Source: Streptomyces canus (GTDB taxonomy: Bacteria > Actinomycetota > Actinomycetes > Streptomycetales > Streptomycetaceae). From it: 64,000 bases of DNA. Shown here in pieces: positions 43,262 through 50,846 of the stretch; position 1 is the first letter of the stretch, and the number at the start of each line of letters is the position of its first letter. The notes below the pieces were generated by a model. The model did not search any database and was not told the DNA's origin. It saw nothing but the letters and a program-made list of their open reading frames with translations. The stretch spans positions 317,676 through 381,675 of the forward strand of contig NZ_KQ948663.1 in NCBI RefSeq assembly GCF_001514145.1. Reading direction: 5' to 3'. Both the position numbers and the translations under genes were made by a program.

Positions 43262-44140
43262 ATGCAGCACGCAGTGGGTTCTCCGCTGCCGCCGCCCCAC
43301 CAGCCGGGGCACGGACCCGCCGCCGGCTGGTCGCCGGCCGCACACCACCCGGGACCGCATCACCCGGGCGCGCACCAGGGTTCCGCCCCGGTGCCCCCAC
43401 CGCCTCCGGCACCCGGTTTCGCCCCGGCCCCGGTTCCGCCGACGCCGCAGCACTCCCCGGTCCCGCCCGCACCGCAGCACTCACCCGCGCCGGTACCGGA
43501 CACCACCGGCCATGTGCCGCTGCCGCCCGGCGCCCCCGTGAGCGCCCCCAGCGCCCCGCCCGCCGCCGTGCCCGACCCCGCGGGCACCACCCTCGCCGTG
43601 CTGCTCATCGGTCCGGCGGGCGCCGGCAAGACGAGCGTCGCCAAGTACTGGGCCGACCACCGCAGGGTCCCCACCGCCCACATCAGCCTCGACGACGTGC
43701 GGGAGTGGGTCCGCTCGGGCTTCGCCGACCCCCAGTCCGGCTGGAACGACCACTCCGAGGCCCAGTACCGCCTCGCTCGCCGCACCTGCGGCTTCGCCGC
43801 CCGCAACTTCCTGGCCAACGGCATCTCCTGCATCCTCGACGACGCCGTCTTCCCCGACCGTCCGGTGGTCGGCCTCGGCGGCTGGAAGCGGCACGTCGGC
43901 CCGGGACTGCTGCCGGTGGTCCTGCTGCCCGGCCTGGAGATCGTCCTGGAACGCAACGCCGAACGCTCGGGCAACCGCCGCCTGACCGACGAAGAGGTCG
44001 CCCGGATCCACGGCCGGATGGCCGGGTGGTACGGCTCGGGCCTGCCGATCATCGACAACAGTCAGATGGACGTGGCCCAGACGGCAAGGGTCCTGGACGA
44101 CGTGCTGGCGCGGTCGATCGCGAGCCCACCGAGCTGGTGA
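43262..44140 (+). CDS. P-loop ATP-binding protein with Pro-rich N-terminus (kinase-like)
   Basis: 292 residues from the ATG giving MQHAVGSP. Residues 1-105 are Pro/Ala/His-rich and disordered. The rest is a P-loop domain with Walker A GPAGAGKT (117-124), HISLDDVREWVRSGF (about 140, resembling the Asp pair of polynucleotide/zeta-type kinases) and ILDDAVFPD (Walker B-like, about 200). It probably phosphorylates a small molecule or nucleic-acid end, but the substrate is unknown. Reading frame continues upstream without stop to 43127, so a longer start is possible; GACGGAG before 43262 supports the shorter. It lies between aroB and the M24 gene, a fixed place in Streptomyces. Confidence 0.78.
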   Translation: MQHAVGSPLPPPHQPGHGPAAGWSPAAHHPGPHHPGAHQGSAPVPPPPPAPGFAPAPVPPTPQHSPVPPAPQHSPAPVPDTTGHVPLPPGAPVSAPSAPPAAVPDPAGTTLAVLLIGPAGAGKTSVAKYWADHRRVPTAHISLDDVREWVRSGFADPQSGWNDHSEAQYRLARRTCGFAARNFLANGISCILDDAVFPDRPVVGLGGWKRHVGPGLLPVVLLPGLEIVLERNAERSGNRRLTDEEVARIHGRMAGWYGSGLPIIDNSQMDVAQTARVLDDVLARSIASPPSW

Positions 44141-44205
44141 TCGCAGGAGCCGACGACGAACCCCCACTCGGCCTCTCCCGAACGGCGCCGCACTCGTATG
44201 ACTCC

Positions 44206-44211
44206 TACGCT
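44206..44211 (+). promoter_or_regulatory. -10 box of a probable leaderless promoter (M24 gene)
   Basis: TACGCT at 44206-44211 ends 6 bases before the ATG at 44218. No ribosome-binding site is present, so transcription probably starts at the A of the ATG. The -35 region is not recognisable. Confidence 0.45.
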
Positions 44212-44217
44212 CGTGTC

Positions 44218-45321
44218 ATGTCAGAGGTGTACGTCACCCGGAGAACGAAGCTCAGGGCCCGCTGCCAAGCCGGCGGCAGCGCCACCGCGCTGATCTCCCG
44301 CCCCGCCAACGTCCGCTACCTCGCGGGCACCGCCCCCCGCGGCGCCGTCCTCCTGCTCGGCGCCAGCGAGGACGTCCTGCTCTGCCCCGGCCCGCTGGAC
44401 GACCGCATGGACGGCCGTCCCGACGAGGCCCTGCGGATCCACACCCTCCCCGGCGCCGCCGGCGACCCGGCCGTCGCCGCGGCCGACCTCGCGGCGGGGC
44501 AGCACGCCGGATCCCTCGCCGTCGAGGAACACCACCTCACCGTCGAGCGCCACCGAGCCATCCGCTCGGTCGTCCCGCGGCTGCGCCTAGCGGACCTCGC
44601 GGGCGCGGTCGAACAGCTCCGGATCATCAAGGACGAGGAGGAGATCTCCTGTCTGCGCATCGGCGCCGAGATCGCCGACCAGGCACTGGGAGAACTCCTG
44701 GAGTCCATCCTCGTCGGCCGCACCGAGCGGCATCTCGCCCTCGAACTGGAGCGGCGTCTCGTCGATCACGGCGCCGACGGCCCGGCCTTCGCCACGTCCG
44801 TGGGTACCGGCCCGAACGCCGGCCGCCCCGGCCACCGTCCCACCGACCGCCGTGTCGAAGAGGGCGATTTCCTCTCCGTCTGCCTGGGCGCGAGCTATCG
44901 CGGATACCGCTGCGAGATCGGTCGTACCTTCGTCATCGGTACGTCCCCCGCCGACTGGCAGATCGATCTGTACGACCTCGTCTTCGCCGCTCAGCGGGCC
45001 GGACGCGAGTCGCTGACACCCGGTGCGGCCTACCGGGACGTGGACCGTGCTGCCCGCCAGGTACTGGAGTCCGCGGGCCACCACGAGGGCCTCCCGACCC
45101 TCACCGGACACGGTGTCGGACTGGAAATCGACGAGGACCCGCAGTTGGCCCCCGCGGCCATGGGTAAACTGGACGCTTGCGTGCCGGTCACCGTCGAACC
45201 GGGGGTCCACCTCCCGGGACGGGGCGGCGTCCGGATCGATGACACGCTCGTCGTACGCCCCGAGGCGGACGGCGGACCCGAGCTACTCACCATCACGACC
45301 AAGGAGCTGCTCGCGCTGTAG
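44218..45321 (+). CDS. M24-family (aminopeptidase P/PepQ-like) protein with altered metal site
   Basis: 367 residues. A creatinase-like N-terminal domain (1-125) is followed by the pita-bread fold (about 135-367). The five metal ligands of M24 enzymes (Asp, Asp, His, Glu, Glu) here read Cys222 (SVCLGA), Glu233 (YRCEIGRT), His298 (TGHGVG), Glu327 (VEPGV) and Asp341 (RIDD); the second catalytic His (usual HEEP) is Asp305 (IDEDP). Only two ligands are standard, so classic dipeptidase activity is doubtful; it may bind another metal or have become a binding protein. It lies directly upstream of efp (49 bases), the usual place of PepQ/PepP homologues in actinobacteria and firmicutes. Confidence 0.85.
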   Translation: MSEVYVTRRTKLRARCQAGGSATALISRPANVRYLAGTAPRGAVLLLGASEDVLLCPGPLDDRMDGRPDEALRIHTLPGAAGDPAVAAADLAAGQHAGSLAVEEHHLTVERHRAIRSVVPRLRLADLAGAVEQLRIIKDEEEISCLRIGAEIADQALGELLESILVGRTERHLALELERRLVDHGADGPAFATSVGTGPNAGRPGHRPTDRRVEEGDFLSVCLGASYRGYRCEIGRTFVIGTSPADWQIDLYDLVFAAQRAGRESLTPGAAYRDVDRAARQVLESAGHHEGLPTLTGHGVGLEIDEDPQLAPAAMGKLDACVPVTVEPGVHLPGRGGVRIDDTLVVRPEADGGPELLTITTKELLAL

Positions 45322-45370
45322 GAGTGCGTGCGCCGGGGTCGTCCACGTCAGTCCAGGAGATTCCGCAACC

Positions 45371-45937
45371 GTGGCTTCCACGAACGACCTCAAGAACGGC
45401 CTGGTGCTCAAGCTCGAAGGCGGCCAGCTCTGGTCCGTCGTCGAGTTCCAGCACGTCAAGCCCGGCAAGGGCCCGGCCTTCGTGCGCACCAAGCTCAAGA
45501 ACGTGCTGTCCGGCAAGGTCGTCGACAAGACGTTCAACGCCGGCGTCAAGGTCGAGACGGCCACTGTCGACAAGCGCGACATGCAGTTCTCGTACATGGA
45601 CGGCGAGTACTTCGTCTTCATGGACATGGAGACCTACGACCAGCTGATGATCGACCGCAAGGCCGTCGGCGACGCCGCCAACTTCCTGATCGAGGGCTTC
45701 ACCGCCACCGTGGCGCAGCACGAGGGCGAGGTGCTCTTCGTCGAGCTGCCGGCCGCCGTCGAGCTCGTCGTCCAGGAGACCGAGCCGGGCCTGCAGGGCG
45801 ACCGCTCCACCGGCGGCACCAAGCCCGCCACCCTGGAGACCGGTCACCAGATCCAGGTCCCGCTCTTCATCACCACCGGTGAGAAGATCAAGGTCGACAC
45901 CCGCACGAGCGACTACCTCGGCCGGGTGAACAGCTAA
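45371..45937 (+). CDS. efp: Translation elongation factor P
   Basis: 188 residues, three OB/KOW domains. The domain I loop carries KPGKGPAF, with Lys in the tip position and the PGKGP surround reported for actinobacterial EF-P, which works without lysine modification; no epmA/epmB genes are nearby. It relieves ribosome stalling at polyproline, relevant to the many Pro-rich proteins here. GTG start after CCAGGAGA. nusB begins two bases after the stop. Confidence 0.96.
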   Translation: MASTNDLKNGLVLKLEGGQLWSVVEFQHVKPGKGPAFVRTKLKNVLSGKVVDKTFNAGVKVETATVDKRDMQFSYMDGEYFVFMDMETYDQLMIDRKAVGDAANFLIEGFTATVAQHEGEVLFVELPAAVELVVQETEPGLQGDRSTGGTKPATLETGHQIQVPLFITTGEKIKVDTRTSDYLGRVNS

Positions 45938-45939
45938 CC

Positions 45940-46374
45940 GTGGCTGCCCGCAACACGGCCCGCAAGCGCGCCTTCCAGATCCTCTTCGAGGGCGACCAGC
46001 GCGGAGTCGACGTCCTGACGGTCCTGGCGGACTGGATCCGGCTTTCCCGGGAAGACACCCGGCAGCCGCCGGTGAGCGAGTACACGATGCAGCTGGTCGA
46101 GGGCTACGCGGAGCACGCGAAGCGCATCGACGAGCTGATCGCTCAGTACTCGGTCGGCTGGACGCTGGACCGGATGCCGGTCGTCGACCGCAACATCCTG
46201 CGTCTGGGCGCCCATGAGCTGATCTGGGCCGACGAGACCCCGGACGCGGTGGTGCTCGACGAGATGGTGCAGCTGGCGAAGGAGTTCTCCACGGACGAGT
46301 CGCCCTCGTTCGTGAACGGCCTGCTGGGCCGGCTCAAGGACCTGAAGCCTTCGCTGCGCCGGGACGAGGCGTAG
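45940..46374 (+). CDS. nusB: Transcription antitermination protein NusB
   Basis: 144 residues, all-helical. N-terminal RNTARKRAFQILFEGDQRG holds the arginine-rich RNA contact; DRNILRLGAHELIW and DEMVQLAKEFSTDESPSFVNGLLG are the classic family blocks. With NusE (S10) it binds boxA of rRNA transcripts and keeps RNA polymerase elongating. GTG start two bases after efp, so co-transcribed. Very strong terminator follows. Confidence 0.96.
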   Translation: MAARNTARKRAFQILFEGDQRGVDVLTVLADWIRLSREDTRQPPVSEYTMQLVEGYAEHAKRIDELIAQYSVGWTLDRMPVVDRNILRLGAHELIWADETPDAVVLDEMVQLAKEFSTDESPSFVNGLLGRLKDLKPSLRRDEA

Positions 46375-46406
46375 GACCGCGTCGGCACGACGTGTACGAG
46401 CGCGAA

Positions 46407-46450
46407 ACGCCTGAGGGCCCGCAGCGAGACCGCTGCGGGCCCTCAGGCGT
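46407..46450 (+). terminator. Terminator after nusB
   Basis: A perfect 20-bp stem (46407-46426 with 46431-46450) and a 4-base AGAC loop; arms begin ACGCCTGAGGG and end CCCTCAGGCGT. Confidence 0.92.
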
Positions 46451-46485
46451 CTGCGTACGCGCAGGGCCCGCAAGGCGCGCAGAAA

Positions 46486-46531
46486 GCCGCCGGGGTGGCC
46501 GGAACGGTGAAGTTCCGGCCACCCCGGCGGC
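46486..46531 (-). terminator. Terminator after bldD
   Basis: A second perfect 20-bp stem (46486-46505 with 46512-46531), 6-base loop, 26 bases beyond the bldD stop. The minus strand continues TTTCT after the stem. Together with the nusB hairpin it insulates two convergent operons. Confidence 0.9.
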
Positions 46532-46557
46532 ACGTTTCTGCTGAGGCTGGGAGCGGC

Positions 46558-47058
46558 TCAGCTGTCCTCGTGGGACACCGCGCGACGCGCGTCCGCGTCC
46601 AGCACGCCCCAGCTGATCAGCTGCTCGGTGAGGACCGAGGGGGACTGGTCGTAGATGACGGCGAGTGTGCGCAGGTCGTCCTGGCGGATCGAGAGCACCT
46701 TGCCGTTGTAGTCACCACGCTGGGACTGGATGGTCGCCGCATAGCGCTGGAGGGGGCCGGCCTTCTCGGCCGGGACGTGGGCCAGCCGCTCCAGGTCCAG
46801 GACCAGCTTCGGCGGCGGCTCGGCAGCCCCGCCCGGAGTGGTGCCGGGCAGCAGCTCCTGCACCGGAACGCCGTAGAAATCCGCCAACTCGGCAAGACGC
46901 TGCACCGTCACCGCGCGGTCGCCGCGCTCGTACGAACCGACCACGACCGCCTTCCAGCGTCCCTGGGACTTCTCCTCGACACCGTGGAGGGAAAGGCCCT
47001 GCTGGGTGCGGATGGCCCGGAGCTTGGCCCCGAGCTGTTTGGCGTATTCGCTGGACAT
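46558..47058 (-). CDS. bldD: Developmental master regulator BldD
   Basis: 166 residues. N-terminal Xre-type helix-turn-helix (about 8-65, LGAKLRAIRTQQGLSLHGVEEKS) and a C-terminal domain. The c-di-GMP motif RGD-X8-RQDD is exact: Arg114-Gly-Asp116 and Arg125-Gln-Asp-Asp128. In Streptomyces, tetrameric c-di-GMP bridges two C-terminal domains, making BldD an active repressor of sporulation genes during vegetative growth; loss gives early sporulation. BldD is known to repress its own gene, and matching palindromes lie over the start region upstream. ATG start. Divergent from the pyr operon. Confidence 0.97.
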   Translation of the reverse strand: MSSEYAKQLGAKLRAIRTQQGLSLHGVEEKSQGRWKAVVVGSYERGDRAVTVQRLAELADFYGVPVQELLPGTTPGGAAEPPPKLVLDLERLAHVPAEKAGPLQRYAATIQSQRGDYNGKVLSIRQDDLRTLAVIYDQSPSVLTEQLISWGVLDADARRAVSHEDS

Positions 47059-47114
47059 ATGGCTCCCCGGACACTGGATCGACGCGGCCGCAGTGGTTTC
47101 GAGCCGCGCGTCTG

Positions 47115-47157
47115 GTAACTCACTGTGAGGTTACGCAGCGTGACTCTTGCGCGTCAA
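47115..47157 (-). promoter_or_regulatory. bldD promoter with overlapping autoregulatory site
   Basis: Read on the minus strand: TTGACG (47157-47152), 18-base spacer, TAACCT (47133-47128), a near-consensus vegetative promoter. The -10 box and start point fall in the inverted repeat GTAAC...GTTAC (47115-47134), which contains TCACAGTGA, i.e. both AGTGA and TCAC half-sites described for BldD. The -35 box lies in a second dyad TGAC-N8-GTCA (47141-47156). Binding here would block RNA polymerase. Confidence 0.7.
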
Positions 47158-47240
47158 GCCGAATGGTCCACACCGACGCTTCCGTGAGAGTGGTGGCTGA
47201 TTGGGCCAAGGGGGTGATCAGGGACCTCGTTCCGGCCTGC

Positions 47241-47301
47241 TACCGTGGATGGCGCAAATCCGACGTCCTTTAAGGTCCGTCCCGTGAGGCGGAGAAGGAG
47301 G
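47241..47301 (+). promoter_or_regulatory. pyr operon leader with PyrR-binding loop
   Basis: TACCGT (47241-47246) is a possible -10 box. At 47280-47290 the sequence TCCCGTGAGGC fits the core of the PyrR-binding RNA consensus UCCNGNGAGGY at every position, framed by TCCG/CGGA. The ribosome site AAGGAGG (47295-47301) follows directly. PyrR bound with UMP would therefore sit beside the Shine-Dalgarno of pyrR and could block translation, as proposed for mycobacteria, rather than control a terminator; none is seen. Confidence 0.65.
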
Positions 47302-47311
47302 TCCGTTTCGT

Positions 47312-47884
47312 ATGGACAAGCAGGACACTTCCGACCACCAGGCGTCCGATGCCCGGCCCGTTCTCGAGGGCCCCGACATCGCGCGCGTGCTGACCCGTAT
47401 CGCCCACGAGATCGTCGAACGCGCCAAGGGCGCCGACGACGTGGTGCTCCTCGGCATCCCCACCCGAGGCGTCTTCCTCGCCCAGCGGCTCGCCGTCAAG
47501 CTCGAGGAGATCACCGACCGCCGGATTCCGGTCGGTTCGCTCGACATCACCATGTACCGCGACGATCTGCGCATGCACCCGCCGCGTGCGCTGGCCCGCA
47601 CCGAGATTCCCGGTGACGGCATCGACGGCCGTCTGGTCGTCCTCGTCGACGACGTGCTCTTCTCCGGCCGCACCATCCGCGCCGCCCTGGACGCCCTGAA
47701 CGACATCGGGCGCCCCCGCGCGGTGCAGCTCGCGGTCCTCGTCGACAGAGGCCACCGCGAACTGCCCATCCGCGCCGACTACGTCGGCAAGAACCTCCCC
47801 ACGTCGCTGCGGGAGACGGTCAAGGTCCAGCTCGCCGAGGAGGACGGTCGCGACACCGTGCTGCTCGGTGTGAAGCAGACCTAG
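47312..47884 (+). CDS. pyrR: Pyrimidine operon regulator PyrR / uracil phosphoribosyltransferase
   Basis: 190 residues, type I PRTase fold. The PRPP loop VVLVDDVLFSGRTIRAALDAL is at about 110-130; basic residues along the dimer face for RNA binding include RDDLRMHPPRAL. PyrR senses UMP/UTP and binds a loop in pyr mRNA; it may also make UMP from uracil. It is the first gene of the pyr operon and lies 22 bases beyond a consensus PyrR-binding loop. ATG start. pyrB follows after 87 bases. Confidence 0.95.
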   Translation: MDKQDTSDHQASDARPVLEGPDIARVLTRIAHEIVERAKGADDVVLLGIPTRGVFLAQRLAVKLEEITDRRIPVGSLDITMYRDDLRMHPPRALARTEIPGDGIDGRLVVLVDDVLFSGRTIRAALDALNDIGRPRAVQLAVLVDRGHRELPIRADYVGKNLPTSLRETVKVQLAEEDGRDTVLLGVKQT

Positions 47885-47971
47885 CAGCAGACGGACCGGG
47901 TACGCCCCTTCCGGCGTGCCCTCGCCTGCCCGGAATCTCCCGATCCTGAACTGCCTTACGGAGCCTGAAAG

Positions 47972-48967
47972 ATGCAGCGTCATCTCATCTCGGCCGCCGA
48001 TCTCACCCGCGACGACGCCGTCCTGATCCTCGACACCGCCGAGGAGATGGCCCGGGTCGCCGACCGGCCGATCAAGAAGCTGCCGACCCTGCGCGGCCGC
48101 ACGATCGTCAACCTCTTCTTCGAGGACTCCACGCGCACGCGTATCTCCTTCGAAGCCGCCGAGAAGCGTCTGTCGGCGGACGTCATCAACTTCACCGCCA
48201 AGGGCTCCAGCGTGTCCAAGGGCGAGTCCCTCAAGGACACCGCCCAGACCCTGGAGGCCATGGGCGTCGACGCCGTCGTCATCCGCCACGGCGCCTCGGG
48301 GGCGCCGTACCGCCTCGCCACCTCCGGCTGGATCGACGCGGCCGTCATCAACGCCGGTGACGGCACCCACCAGCACCCCACCCAGGCCCTGCTGGACGCG
48401 TTCACCATGCGCCGCCGGCTCGTCGGCCGGGACGCGGGGATCGGTCAGGACCTCTCCGGCAAGCGCATCACGATCGTCGGTGACATCCTGCACAGCCGGG
48501 TCGCCCGCTCCAACGTCGACCTGCTGCACACCCTCGGCGCCGAGGTCACCCTCGTCGCCCCGCCCACCCTGGTGCCGGTCGGCGTCGAGACCTGGCCCTG
48601 CGAGATCGCGTACGACCTCGACAGCACCCTCGCCAAGTCCGACGCGGTGATGATGCTGCGCGTGCAGCGCGAGCGGATGAACGCCGCGTTCTTCCCGACC
48701 GAGCGCGAGTACTCGCGGCGCTACGGCCTGGACGGCGACCGCATGGCGCGGATGCCGGAGCACGCCATCGTGATGCACCCCGGCCCGATGGTCCGCGGCA
48801 TGGAGATCACCGCCGAGGTCGCCGACTCCGACCGCTGCACCGTCGTCGAGCAGGTCGCAAACGGAGTCTCCATCCGGATGGCCGTTCTGTATCTGCTGCT
48901 CGGTGGCGCTGTGGTCGATTCCAAGAACGTGCCCGCCGTCTCCCCCACCCGTATCGAGGAGAAGTAA
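47972..48967 (+). CDS. pyrB: Aspartate carbamoyltransferase catalytic subunit
   Basis: 331 residues. Carbamoyl-phosphate-binding STRTR (in FFEDSTRTRISFE, about 55-59), GDGTHQHPTQALLD (about 129) and HPGPMVRGMEI (about 270) are diagnostic. It makes carbamoyl aspartate from carbamoyl phosphate and aspartate. No pyrI regulatory subunit gene is present, as in other actinobacteria where PyrB associates with PyrC. ATG after ACGGAGCC; pyrC starts 5 bases after the stop. Confidence 0.96.
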   Translation: MQRHLISAADLTRDDAVLILDTAEEMARVADRPIKKLPTLRGRTIVNLFFEDSTRTRISFEAAEKRLSADVINFTAKGSSVSKGESLKDTAQTLEAMGVDAVVIRHGASGAPYRLATSGWIDAAVINAGDGTHQHPTQALLDAFTMRRRLVGRDAGIGQDLSGKRITIVGDILHSRVARSNVDLLHTLGAEVTLVAPPTLVPVGVETWPCEIAYDLDSTLAKSDAVMMLRVQRERMNAAFFPTEREYSRRYGLDGDRMARMPEHAIVMHPGPMVRGMEITAEVADSDRCTVVEQVANGVSIRMAVLYLLLGGAVVDSKNVPAVSPTRIEEK

Positions 48968-48972
48968 GTCAC

Positions 48973-50259
48973 ATGAGCAAGATCCTGATCCGTGGTGCGA
49001 AGGTCCTCGGCGGCGAGCCGCAGGACGTGCTGATCGACGGCTCGGCCATCGAGGCGGTCGGGGCGGGGCTTTCAGCCGAGGGCGCCGAGGTCGTCGACGC
49101 GGCCGGAAAGGTGCTCCTGCCGGGCCTGGTCGACCTGCACACCCATCTGCGTGAACCGGGCCGCGAGGACTCCGAGACCGTGCTGACGGGCACGCGCGCG
49201 GCGGCCTCCGGCGGTTACACCGCCGTGTTCGCCATGGCCAACACCTTCCCGGTCGCCGACACCGCCGGTGTGGTCGAGCAGGTCTACCGGCTCGGCCAGC
49301 AGCACGGCTACTGCGACGTCCAGCCCATCGGTGCGGTCACCGTCGGACTGGAGGGCCGCAAGCTCGCCGAGCTCGGTGCCATGCACGAGTCGGCCGCCGG
49401 TGTGACCGTCTTCTCCGACGACGGCAAGTGCGTCGACGACGCCGTGATCATGCGGCGCGCGCTGGAGTACGTGAAGGCCTTCGGCGGGGTCGTCGCCCAG
49501 CACGCCCAGGAGCCGCGGCTGACCGAGGGCGCCCAGATGAACGAGGGCGTCGTCTCCGCCGAGCTGGGGCTCGGGGGCTGGCCCGCGGTGGCCGAAGAAT
49601 CGATCATCGCCCGGGATGTCCTGCTCGCCGAGCACGTCGGCTCCCGCGTCCACATCTGCCACCTGTCGACCGCGGGGTCCGTCGAGATCGTCCGCTGGGC
49701 CAAGTCCCGCGGCATCGACGTCACCGCCGAGGTCACCCCGCACCACCTGCTCCTCACCGACGAGCTGGTCCGGTCGTACAACCCGGTCTACAAGGTGAAC
49801 CCGCCGCTGCGCACCCAGCGGGACGTGCTCGCCCTGCGCGAGGCCCTGGCCGACGGCACCATCGACATCGTCGCCACCGACCACGCCCCGCACCCGCACG
49901 AGGACAAGGACTGCGAGTGGGCCGCGGCCGCCATGGGCATGGTCGGCCTGGAGACCGCGTTGTCAGTGGTGCAGGAGACCATGGTGGACACCGGGCTCCT
50001 CGACTGGGCCGGGGTCGCCGAGCGCATGTCCTTCAAGCCCGCCGCGATCGGGCAGGCGCGGGGGCACGGGCGTCCCGTCTCGGCTGGTGAGCCCGCCAAC
50101 CTCATGCTCGTCGACACGGAATACCGTGGGTCCGTGGACCCCGCGGGCTTCGCCTCGCGCAGCCGCAACACTCCGTACGAGGGGCGTGAGCTGCCGGGCC
50201 GTGTCACGCACACGTGGCTCCGGGGCAAGGCCACGCTCGTCGACGGGAAGCTCACGTGA
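48973..50259 (+). CDS. pyrC: Dihydroorotase
   Basis: 428 residues, amidohydrolase (type I). Metal-binding DLHTHLREPG (about 56-65) with HxH, GG-rich TAAASGGYTAV, His ligands in HICHLSTAGS and the catalytic Asp in ATDHAPHP (about 305). It closes carbamoyl aspartate to dihydroorotate. Zinc enzyme, cytoplasmic. The ATG is 5 bases after pyrB; the stop overlaps the next gene's GTG. Confidence 0.95.
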   Translation: MSKILIRGAKVLGGEPQDVLIDGSAIEAVGAGLSAEGAEVVDAAGKVLLPGLVDLHTHLREPGREDSETVLTGTRAAASGGYTAVFAMANTFPVADTAGVVEQVYRLGQQHGYCDVQPIGAVTVGLEGRKLAELGAMHESAAGVTVFSDDGKCVDDAVIMRRALEYVKAFGGVVAQHAQEPRLTEGAQMNEGVVSAELGLGGWPAVAEESIIARDVLLAEHVGSRVHICHLSTAGSVEIVRWAKSRGIDVTAEVTPHHLLLTDELVRSYNPVYKVNPPLRTQRDVLALREALADGTIDIVATDHAPHPHEDKDCEWAAAAMGMVGLETALSVVQETMVDTGLLDWAGVAERMSFKPAAIGQARGHGRPVSAGEPANLMLVDTEYRGSVDPAGFASRSRNTPYEGRELPGRVTHTWLRGKATLVDGKLT

Positions 50260-50846
50260 CACCTGCAACTCTGCTCGCCAACGGACTCGCCACCGGCCTC
50301 GCCGCCGAGAAGAAGTCGGCCGAGGTCACCGACTGGGCCGCCCGCGTCGGCTGGCTCGTCGGTCTCGCCCTCTTCGTCGCGCTCGTCTACTGGCTGATGC
50401 GCGAGGGCTGGAAGTGGCGCGGCACGCTCCAGGGCGACCTGCCCGAGCTGCCCACCGCGCCGGACGACCCCGGCCCGGCGAGACTGGGCATGAGCGGCCG
50501 CTACCACGGCTCCACCACCGCGGGGCAGTGGCTCGACCGGATCGTGGCGCACGGCCTGGGCGCCCGCAGCCGGGTCGAGCTCACGCTGACGGACGCGGGA
50601 CTGGACGTCGTGCGCCCGGGCGCGACCGACTTCTTCATCCCGCGCGAGGCTCTGCGGGAGGCGGTGCTCGGCAAGGGCATCGCCGGCAAGGTCCTGACCG
50701 AGGGCGGGCTCCTCGTGGTGACCTGGGCCCACGGCGAGCGTCTGATCGACTCAGGGTTCCGCTCCGACCACGCGGCCGAGCACACCGACTGGGTCGACGC
50801 CATTAACTCCATGATCAACAAGACGGAAACGGAAGGCGCACGATGA
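50256..50846 (+). CDS. Membrane-anchored PH-like protein inside the pyr operon
   Basis: 196 residues. A short N-terminal outside segment, one membrane helix (about 30-47, VGWLVGLALFVALVYWLM), then a cytoplasmic beta-rich domain. That domain includes YHGSTTAGQWLDRI, RVELTLTDAGLDVVR and a Gly/Val-rich region resembling a bacterial PH-like fold. No catalytic motif. The gene is locked into the operon by 4-base overlaps on both sides (GTGA with pyrC, ATGA with carA). Its role in pyrimidine synthesis is unknown; anchoring an enzyme complex at the membrane, where PyrD works, is a possibility only. Confidence 0.8.
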   Translation: MTPATLLANGLATGLAAEKKSAEVTDWAARVGWLVGLALFVALVYWLMREGWKWRGTLQGDLPELPTAPDDPGPARLGMSGRYHGSTTAGQWLDRIVAHGLGARSRVELTLTDAGLDVVRPGATDFFIPREALREAVLGKGIAGKVLTEGGLLVVTWAHGERLIDSGFRSDHAAEHTDWVDAINSMINKTETEGAR

